From positions 1-11,606 of the forward strand of contig JAIRRK010000073.1 in the NCBI GenBank assembly GCA_031256015.1: DNA of 11,606 nucleotides, written 5' to 3'. Positions 6,953 to 11,606 of the stretch are shown piece by piece. Each line of letters begins with the position of its first letter. Within the stretch, counting starts at the first letter, position 1. Source of the stretch: Dysgonamonadaceae bacterium (GTDB taxonomy: Bacteria; Bacteroidota; Bacteroidia; Bacteroidales; Azobacteroidaceae). The translations under genes were made by a program, and so were the position numbers. The notes beneath the pieces were generated by a model. It saw only the letters and a program-made list of their open reading frames with translations. It did not search any database and was not told the DNA's origin.

Positions 6953-7153
6953 TCAAGTTTTTCCTGTTAAACAAGCGATAAATCCTCCGAATAAGGATCC
7001 ATAAACACAATTTACCCAACATTCGGAAGAAAGCGGATAAGTTCCCCATCGGATTCCGAAGTATTTCCAATAAAAATAGGCGAGAATCGTTCCGAGAACC
7101 ATTCCTGCTAAAGTTCTTTTATTTGTCCGAATGAATCTAAGTAGCGATTTCAT
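6953..7153 (-). CDS. Small DUF6132-like two-helix membrane protein
   Basis: This 66-residue protein has a basic N-terminus, a first membrane segment (about 15-34, with the glycine-rich LAGMVLGTILAYFYW), a short loop GIRWGTYPLSSE and a second segment (about 47-62). The arrangement recalls DUF6132 proteins of Bacteroidota, which from memory carry a GCxxGxCPITS-type loop before a WGAxxGxL helix. Here both loop cysteines would be replaced (Ile34, Tyr39), so this is a divergent member. The start codon overlaps the stop of the upstream thioredoxin-like gene as ATGA (7153-7150), which fixes the ATG and implies translational coupling. The frame is open further upstream (to 7234), but that stretch lies inside the upstream gene. 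Function unknown; the context suggests it works with the thioredoxin-fold protein. Confidence 0.7.
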   Translation of the reverse strand: MKSLLRFIRTNKRTLAGMVLGTILAYFYWKYFGIRWGTYPLSSECWVNCVYGSLFGGFIACLTGKT

Positions 7154-7587
7154 ATTTTCAGATATTTTTTTGCAAGTGACGTATAAATGGTTTTCAGATT
7201 TTCCAACGAAATAAGTCCCATCAATCTCATACATTCCCGGCCGTCATTAAAAACCAAGATATTAGGTAATCCGGAAACATTGTATTGATCCAAAAAATCG
7301 GTATTTTGATTGGCATCCACTTCAAAAAAATCGGCATCATCGCAACTTTCGGAAGCCAAAGATTCCATGTTGTTTTTCATTTTGTTGCAAATAGAGGATT
7401 CGTCATGTACCAATACGAAGCTCAACCTGTTTGATTGAATTTCTTCCATCGGTTTTAAGATGTAATTTTCTTGCGTAATTACTTCTTCTTTGTTCAGCAA
7501 TTCATACATGACATTCGTTAAAAAGTAGAATGTGATGATTGCTGTCACAAAATGCCAAGGTGAAATTCTAACAATTTTTTTCTTCAT
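7150..7587 (-). CDS. Membrane-anchored thioredoxin-fold protein lacking the CXXC nucleophile
   Basis: A 145-residue protein with a basic N-terminus (MKKK), one membrane helix (about 11-30) and a C-terminal thioredoxin-like domain predicted to face the periplasm. The fold shows a strand FVLVH (57-61), the active-site helix, strand FFEVDANQN (88-95), the cis-proline motif GLP (P108), strand NILVFNDG and the closing helix LENLKTIYTSLAKKYL. Where CXXC is expected the sequence is S64-S65-I66-C67: only the second, resolving cysteine position is kept. C82 and C119 lie elsewhere. Ordinary dithiol exchange is therefore unlikely. A chaperone-like, single-thiol or binding role is possible. It lies between a TetR gene and the coupled DUF6132-like gene, with a TetR-type palindrome 25 nt before its start codon. 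Confidence 0.82.
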   Translation of the reverse strand: MKKKIVRISPWHFVTAIITFYFLTNVMYELLNKEEVITQENYILKPMEEIQSNRLSFVLVHDESSICNKMKNNMESLASESCDDADFFEVDANQNTDFLDQYNVSGLPNILVFNDGRECMRLMGLISLENLKTIYTSLAKKYLKI

Positions 7588-7612
7588 AAATAATTATCAT
7601 AAACAGTTATCG

Positions 7613-7630
7613 GATGAACAATCGTTCATC
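7613..7630. promoter_or_regulatory. Palindromic operator candidate upstream of the thioredoxin-like gene
   Basis: GATGAAC and GTTCATC form 7-bp arms around AATC. The 14-bp core TGAACAATCGTTCA (7615-7628) differs at only two inner positions from the palindrome before tetR (8289-8302). No T tract follows it on either strand, so it does not look like a terminator. It lies in the 60-nt gap between tetR and the thioredoxin-like gene, where TetR binding could control the two downstream genes. The promoter itself is not clear; TAAATTTT (7650-7643, minus) is the best -7 candidate. Confidence 0.6.
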
Positions 7631-7647
7631 TTATCGACAAAAAAAAT

Positions 7648-8259
7648 TTATACTTTAATCAGCGAGTAGATGTAATTAATCATCTTTTTCCCTGATTTAA
7701 TTCCTTTAATAAAAAATTGAGAGCCATCTTCCGAATCTTCAAAAAAGTTATTTCCTTTTGAAAAGAATTTGGCTAAAAGCTCAATATCGACATCCGGTTT
7801 AATTTCTCCGGCGTTGACGGCTTTCAGTAACGTTTTTCCCCAACTCTCACAAGATTTTCCGCGATAGGTTCTCCATTTTTCGATAAAATCGGGATATATT
7901 TTTGCAGCCTGAATAGTTAAAGCCGTGTAATTAAGAAATCGGTCTTCTATATCTTCAATACCATTGAATAATTTCGCTGTTTTTTGAATTTGGCTATACG
8001 ACAGTTCGATTCGCTTTGCTACGGTTAATTGCTCTGTTTCTTCATTCGGTTGAAACTTATCCAACATTTCAAAAATATACTTATCTACAACCGCAATAAA
8101 CAAATCGTCTTTACTCGGAAAATACCGATACATTGCCCCTCTCGATATATTCAATTCTCGGTGAAGAATGGTCATCGATGCGCTTTCATATCCTTTGGAA
8201 AGAAAAACTTCAAAAGCTTTTTTGATAATAAATTCTTTTTTATCCGATTTATCCTGCAT
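7648..8259 (-). CDS. TetR/AcrR-family transcriptional regulator
   Basis: A one-component DNA-binding repressor of 203 residues from the chosen start. The N-terminal helix-turn-helix is classical: IIKKAFEVFLSKGYESASMTIL-type helix 1, then HRELNISRGAMYRYFPSKDDLF (about 33-54) with the YRYFPSKDDL recognition-helix end. The rest is a helical ligand or dimer domain that I cannot assign to a ligand class. The frame extends to 8307, but ATG 8259 (MQDKSDKKEF) gives the usual spacing before helix 1. It also leaves the palindrome at 8289-8302 and the promoter outside the coding region. It probably represses itself and the thioredoxin-like/DUF6132-like pair downstream, because near-identical palindromes precede both. 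Confidence 0.9.
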   Translation of the reverse strand: MQDKSDKKEFIIKKAFEVFLSKGYESASMTILHRELNISRGAMYRYFPSKDDLFIAVVDKYIFEMLDKFQPNEETEQLTVAKRIELSYSQIQKTAKLFNGIEDIEDRFLNYTALTIQAAKIYPDFIEKWRTYRGKSCESWGKTLLKAVNAGEIKPDVDIELLAKFFSKGNNFFEDSEDGSQFFIKGIKSGKKMINYIYSLIKV

Positions 8260-8288
8260 TCTTTTCAGCTTAGAGTTGGAAGCGATAA

Positions 8289-8302
8289 TGAACATTTGTT
8301 CA
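8289..8302. promoter_or_regulatory. TetR operator candidate at the tetR start site
   Basis: TGAACATTTGTTCA has 6-bp inverted arms around a TT centre. It starts 3 nt downstream of the predicted minus-strand -7 box and so covers the predicted transcription start, a typical place for autorepression. Its sister site is at 7615-7628. Confidence 0.65.
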
Positions 8303-8304
8303 CG

Positions 8305-8336
8305 CAAAGGTGCTTGGTTTTTCGGAGTTCTACAAA
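8305..8336 (-). promoter_or_regulatory. Bacteroides-type promoter of tetR
   Basis: On the minus strand TTTG (8336-8333) is followed after 20 nt by CACCTTTG (8312-8305), 7 of 8 to TAnnTTTG. It lies just beyond the mnmA terminator, and the start site would fall near 8300, inside the palindrome. This gives a leader of about 40 nt to ATG 8259. Confidence 0.55.
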
Positions 8337-8347
8337 TATTCCGCGTT

Positions 8348-8384
8348 AAAAAAATGAAAGGTCGGATGTCGATGATGTTCCGAC
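8348..8384 (-). terminator. Probable terminator of mnmA
   Basis: On the minus strand GTCGGA (8384-8379) pairs perfectly with TCCGAC (8366-8361). A six-base spacer CTTTCA and seven T residues (8354-8348) follow. The 12-nt loop and the gap before the T run make it less than ideal, but it is placed just after the mnmA stop and before the tetR promoter. Confidence 0.6.
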
Positions 8385-8390
8385 AAGGAA

Positions 8391-9470
8391 TTACGATTCG
8401 TCGATAATCATTCCGCTTCCCAAGCAGATTTTGCGATTTTTATCATAAATAACGCCAAACTGCCCGGCGGCAATTCCCTGTATTTTATCCTGTGATTCTA
8501 TTCGATAAATATCTCCGATTTTTTTTATTGTTCCCGAAGTAAATTCGGGCGTATGCCGGATTTTAAACGTAATTTCTTTTTCTCCTTCCCAATTTCCCCA
8601 AGCATCTTCGGTAATAAAGTGGAATCCTTGTAAGTTAATTGTTTTTCCGTATTGTGTTTCAGGGTCATAGCCATTTGACACATAAATAAGATTTCTTTTA
8701 ATATCTTTTTTGATAACAAACCAGGGGCCTCCGCTTAAATACAATCCTTTTCGCTGTCCGATGGTATGAAACCAATATCCCTTGTGTTTTCCCAACACTT
8801 TCCCTGTTTCCAATTCGATTATTTTGCCCGGACGTTCCCCCAAGTATCTCCTTATAAAATCGTTGTAATTGATTTTTCCCAAGAAGCATATTCCTTGACT
8901 GTCTTTTCTTTTTGCGCTGGGTAAAGCTTGTTTCAGCGCGATTTGTCGAACTTCGCTCTTTAATAAATGCCCGATAGGAAACATTAATTTCGAGATTTGC
9001 AAATAATCGACTTGACCTAAAAAATACGTCTGGTCTTTCACTTTATCCGCTGCTGCGGAAAGGTATATTTTATGGTTGATTTCGGTTGTTGTCGCATAAT
9101 GTCCGGTTGCGATTTTATCAAATTCATGCCCCCATTTTTGTTCGAAAGTTCCGAATTTAATCAGTTTATTGCACATCATATCCGGATTGGGAGTCAAACC
9201 TCTTTTCACGGCGTCGATGGTATAGCTGACAACATTTTCCCAATACTCTTCATGCAAAGAGACCACTTCCATTTTGCAGCCGTATTTTTTAGCTATATAA
9301 CTTGTTATTTCGATATCCTCTTCAAAAGGGCAATCGATATAGCCGGTTTTATCTTCCATTCCTATTTTAATGTAAAAGATAGTCGGATCGTAGCCGGCTT
9401 CTTTCAGTTGATGAACAATAACCGAACTATCTACTCCTCCCGATACCAATGCTGCAATTTTCATTCCCAT
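8391..9470 (-). CDS. mnmA: tRNA-specific 2-thiouridylase MnmA
   Basis: MnmA adds sulfur to C2 of the wobble uridine (U34) in tRNA for Lys, Glu and Gln in the cytoplasm, using ATP and a persulfide relay. The 359-residue length is typical. The N-terminal PP-loop SGGVDSS is at 10-16. The first catalytic cysteine is C100 in [12 protein letters not shown], followed by GHYA (123-126), DQTYFL (146-151) and the persulfide cysteine C195 in [23 protein letters not shown] (231-243) and a C-terminal beta-barrel complete the protein. Two close starts are possible, ATG 9470 ([12 protein letters not shown]) or ATG 9464; neither has a clear ribosome binding site. It is preceded by a good -7 box and seems monocistronic. 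Confidence 0.97.
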   Translation of the reverse strand: MGMKIAALVSGGVDSSVIVHQLKEAGYDPTIFYIKIGMEDKTGYIDCPFEEDIEITSYIAKKYGCKMEVVSLHEEYWENVVSYTIDAVKRGLTPNPDMMCNKLIKFGTFEQKWGHEFDKIATGHYATTTEINHKIYLSAAADKVKDQTYFLGQVDYLQISKLMFPIGHLLKSEVRQIALKQALPSAKRKDSQGICFLGKINYNDFIRRYLGERPGKIIELETGKVLGKHKGYWFHTIGQRKGLYLSGGPWFVIKKDIKRNLIYVSNGYDPETQYGKTINLQGFHFITEDAWGNWEGEKEITFKIRHTPEFTSGTIKKIGDIYRIESQDKIQGIAAGQFGVIYDKNRKICLGSGMIIDES

Positions 9471-9491
9471 TAAAATACATTAAAGAATAGG

Positions 9492-9522
9492 CAAAATTAC
9501 TATTTTATCTTTCATGTTCGAA
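9492..9522 (-). promoter_or_regulatory. Promoter of mnmA
   Basis: The minus strand reads TAATTTTG (9499-9492), an exact TAnnTTTG. TTCG (9522-9519) stands in for the -33 TTTG, 19 nt away. The start would be near 9486, about 16-22 nt before either candidate ATG. Confidence 0.55.
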
Positions 9523-9549
9523 ATATTCAGGAAATCTTATTTACCTTTG
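9517..9549 (+). promoter_or_regulatory. Promoter of the small membrane protein gene
   Basis: TACCTTTG (9542-9549) matches TAnnTTTG exactly. TTCG (9517-9520), 21 nt before it, may act as a weak -33 box. It shares the TTCGAA palindrome (9517-9522) with the divergent mnmA promoter. The leader to ATG 9578 would be about 22 nt. Confidence 0.55.
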
Positions 9550-9577
9550 ACCAAAGAAAATTTTAATAATCAGTTCA

Positions 9578-9784
9578 ATGAAGAAGCATATTTTAGTCCC
9601 GATTGCGCTGTTGATTTACTTAGGAGTCATGGCTTACTTTTTTTATCCGGGCAAAACCGATGGAAGTGTAAGTTTCACTCAATACTACATCACGATAGGG
9701 ATAACGGCCGTGATTATTGTTGCCTTATCGTTCTTTCTAAAAAAGAAAGCGGAAAATAACGAGAAATACAAGAAGGATAAATAA
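9578..9784 (+). CDS. Small two-helix membrane protein, unknown function
   Basis: A 68-residue protein I do not recognise as a named family. It has a short basic start (MKKH), a first membrane helix (about 5-23), a polar loop with YPGKTDGSVSF, a second helix (about 36-54) and a lysine-rich cytoplasmic tail (KKKAENNEKYKKDK). An N-in/C-in topology is predicted. It is likely real: it has its own exact -7 box at 9542-9549, a sensible hydropathy pattern and a start at ATG 9578. It is divergent from mnmA and convergent with uvrA, with 31 nt and no strong terminator between its stop and the uvrA stop. Nothing in the sequence points to a specific role. Confidence 0.72.
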   Translation: MKKHILVPIALLIYLGVMAYFFYPGKTDGSVSFTQYYITIGITAVIIVALSFFLKKKAENNEKYKKDK

Positions 9785-9815
9785 CCGACATCCCCCATAA
9801 ATCTAACTTGAAAAA

Positions 9816-11606
9816 TTATGGAAGCTTCTCTTTCAGGGACATTCCGGTGAAAGAGTTTGGGTTTTCAGCGATTTCCTCCGGTGTTCCGACCGCAACCAAA
9901 TAACCCCCTTTTTCTCCGCCTTCGGGGCCTAAGTCGATTACGTAATCGGCCATTTTGATTACATCCATGTTATGTTCGATAATCACGATGGTATGTCCGC
10001 GAGCAATCAGAGCTTCAAAAGCATTCATCAATGTTTTTATATCGTGAAAATGCAATCCGGTTGTAGGTTCATCGAAAATGAATAAAGTCGGTTGAGCTTT
10101 CTCCTCGCTCAAGTGAAAAGCTAATTTTACCCGTTGATTTTCTCCGCCGGAAAGAGTGAAAGAACTTTGTCCCATCTTCACGTATCCGAGTCCGACTTCT
10201 TGCAGGGAAAGTAATTTTTTTACAATTTTCTTTTCTTGGACTCCTTCCGATTCTCTGAAAAAAGCAATCGCTTCATCAATTGTCATTTCCAGAATATCGT
10301 AAATGTTTTTCCCCCGGTATTCCACGTTCAGCACATCCTTTCGAAAACGTTTTCCGTGACAGGCTTCACATTCCAAAACGACATCGGCCATGAATTGCAT
10401 CTCGACCGTGATGGTTCCTTCGCCTTTACATTCTTCGCAACGCCCGCCTTCCATGTTAAATGAAAAATAGGCCGGAGTGAAGTGCATTTGTTTGGCAAAG
10501 GGTTGTTCTGAAAAGAGTTTCCTGATTTCATCATAAACTTTGATATAAGTAACCGGGTTGGAACGGGATGAACGTCCGATTGGATTTTGGTCAACAAATT
10601 CAATGTTTTTAATTAAATCCACATCTCCGGAAATACTTGAAACCTGTATCGACAAGTTTTTTACACTTTCGTAATGTCGTTTCAAACCGATAAAGAATAC
10701 GTCTCTGACTAAAGAAGATTTGCCCGAGCCGCTAACTCCGGTCACAACCGTTATGACATTCAGTGGAAAGCGAACGGTTATGTTTTTCAGATTATTTTCT
10801 CGCGCTCCTTTGACTTCAATATAATTATTCCATTTCCTCCGTTTTAGGGGGACTTCAATCCGTTCTTTTCCTGTAAGGTAATTTGCCGTGTAGCCGTCGC
10901 CGTTTTTATACAAATCCGATAGTTTTCCTTGAAAAACAACCTCGCCTCCCCATTGCCCGGCATCAGGTCCGATGTCTATAATATAATCGGCTGCCCGAAT
11001 AATTTTTTCGTCATGGTCGACCACTACAACCGTATTTCCCAGTGCTTGCAATTGTCGCAATACTTTTATCAACAAATCGGTATCTTTCGAATGTAAACCG
11101 ATGCCGGGTTCATCCAGTATATAAAGCGAACCGACCAAACAACTTCCTAATGAAGTCGCCAAATTGATTCGTTGACTCTCCCCTCCGGAAAGCGAAGAAG
11201 AAAGGCGATTGAGAGTCAAGTAACTCAATCCGACGTCCGATAAGAACTGTAATCGGGTATTGATTTCCACCAGCAAACGTTTCCCTATTTTAGCATCCGA
11301 TTCATCCAAGACCAGTTCATTGAAAAAAGTTTTTACTTTACTTATGGGCATTTTCACCATATCGACAATGCTTTTATCTTGTATTTTCACGTAGGAAGCT
11401 TGAGGTTTCAATCGTCCTCCTTTACATGCCGGACAAACTGTTTTCCCTCGGTAACGGGAAAGCATTACACGGTATTGAATTTTATGTAAATTGGCATCGA
11501 CATACTTGAAAAAGGTTTCTATTCCCGGCAGATTATCTTTACCGAACCATAATAAATCCTTTTCTTCCTGACTTAAATCACCGTAAGGCCGATGGATAGG
11601 AAACCC
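9816..11606 (-). CDS. uvrA: Excinuclease ABC subunit A (UvrA), 5' partial
   Basis: UvrA is the damage-sensing ABC ATPase of nucleotide excision repair and loads UvrB. The window holds the C-terminal 596 residues of a protein usually about 930-950 long. The frame is open to the right edge (visible start GFPIHRPYGDLSQEE), so the ATG at 11465 is internal. In order are seen LSRYRGKTVCPACKGGRL; the first ABC signature LSGGESQR with ILDEPGIGLH and VVDHDE; the second Walker A GVSGSGKSSL (near 10740-10710); the zinc module CEEC-x19-CEAC; the second signature LSGGENQR; FDEPTTGLH and IIEHN. Minor deviations from the usual text are Gly for Ser in DEPSIGLH and Asp for Glu in VEHDE; both look tolerable. 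It is convergent with the small membrane protein gene. Confidence 0.96.
   Translation of the reverse strand, partial: GFPIHRPYGDLSQEEKDLLWFGKDNLPGIETFFKYVDANLHKIQYRVMLSRYRGKTVCPACKGGRLKPQASYVKIQDKSIVDMVKMPISKVKTFFNELVLDESDAKIGKRLLVEINTRLQFLSDVGLSYLTLNRLSSSLSGGESQRINLATSLGSCLVGSLYILDEPGIGLHSKDTDLLIKVLRQLQALGNTVVVVDHDEKIIRAADYIIDIGPDAGQWGGEVVFQGKLSDLYKNGDGYTANYLTGKERIEVPLKRRKWNNYIEVKGARENNLKNITVRFPLNVITVVTGVSGSGKSSLVRDVFFIGLKRHYESVKNLSIQVSSISGDVDLIKNIEFVDQNPIGRSSRSNPVTYIKVYDEIRKLFSEQPFAKQMHFTPAYFSFNMEGGRCEECKGEGTITVEMQFMADVVLECEACHGKRFRKDVLNVEYRGKNIYDILEMTIDEAIAFFRESEGVQEKKIVKKLLSLQEVGLGYVKMGQSSFTLSGGENQRVKLAFHLSEEKAQPTLFIFDEPTTGLHFHDIKTLMNAFEALIARGHTIVIIEHNMDVIKMADYVIDLGPEGGEKGGYLVAVGTPEEIAENPNSFTGMSLKEKLP

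Noticed and set aside
7613..7630. Reading the palindrome after tetR as a terminator
   Set aside because: No T tract follows it in either direction, and its sequence matches the palindrome at the tetR start site, which favours an operator.
8260..8307. Longer tetR product starting at 8307 or 8295
   Set aside because: It would place the -7 box and the palindrome inside coding sequence; ATG 8259 gives the usual TetR N-terminus.
9514..9759. 81-codon plus-strand frame overlapping the small membrane protein gene
   Set aside because: It begins before the predicted -7 box and its product is of mixed composition without a recognisable fold; the frame at 9578-9784 has a clear membrane-protein pattern.

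Overview
The window looks like a chromosomal segment of an AT-rich member of the Bacteroidota, most likely order Bacteroidales. Several genes begin just downstream of Bacteroides-type promoters (a -7 box TAnnTTTG, some with a TTTG-like -33 box), Shine-Dalgarno sequences are weak or absent, and the gene set is typical of the group (FISUMP surface protein, RF3, LpxH-type phosphatase, DUF59/SufT, small DUF6132-like membrane protein). Family or genus cannot be fixed from the sequence alone. No rRNA, tRNA, CRISPR array or insertion sequence was seen, and no gene-free stretch exceeds 300 bases.

Layout. (1) Bases 1-1357: a 5'-truncated, visibly GC-richer gene for a secreted FISUMP / C-type-lectin-like surface protein. 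Its last ~150 bases look like the variable region of a diversity-generating retroelement (DGR). Short interleaved repeats and a strong terminator hairpin follow. (2) 1373-3841, minus strand: rfbD (dTDP-4-dehydrorhamnose reductase), then prfC (RF3), 6 nt apart. (3) 3942-4724, plus strand: a metallo-beta-lactamase-fold hydrolase, divergent from rfbD across an 18-bp element holding two opposed -7 boxes. (4) 4777-5846, minus strand: a DUF59/SufT-like Fe-S assembly gene and an LpxH-type phosphatase gene, 2 nt apart. (5) 6115-6863, plus strand: a fusion of a divergent 4Fe-4S ferredoxin domain with a CDGSH domain, then a small GNAT protein. This matches the E. coli yjdI-yjdJ pair, and a clear terminator follows. 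(6) 6953-8259, minus strand: a TetR regulator, a membrane-anchored thioredoxin-fold protein lacking the nucleophilic cysteine, and a 66-aa DUF6132-like membrane protein whose start overlaps the thioredoxin stop as ATGA. (7) 8391-9470, minus strand: mnmA (tRNA 2-thiouridylase) with its own terminator. (8) 9578-9784, plus strand: a two-helix membrane protein divergent from mnmA. (9) 9816-11606, minus strand: the C-terminal two-thirds of uvrA, running off the window.

The most interesting signals are three. The first is the DGR-like variable region at 1122-1268: 28 of 49 codons end in C, all of the kind reachable from AAC by changing adenines, and the block ends in an invariant 3' segment. The second is a pair of near-identical palindromes, TGAACA-W-T-Y-GTTCA. 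One overlaps the predicted tetR start site and the other lies between tetR and the thioredoxin-like gene, suggesting an autoregulated redox or envelope module. The third is that both proteins controlled by that module appear to have lost the cysteines expected of their families.
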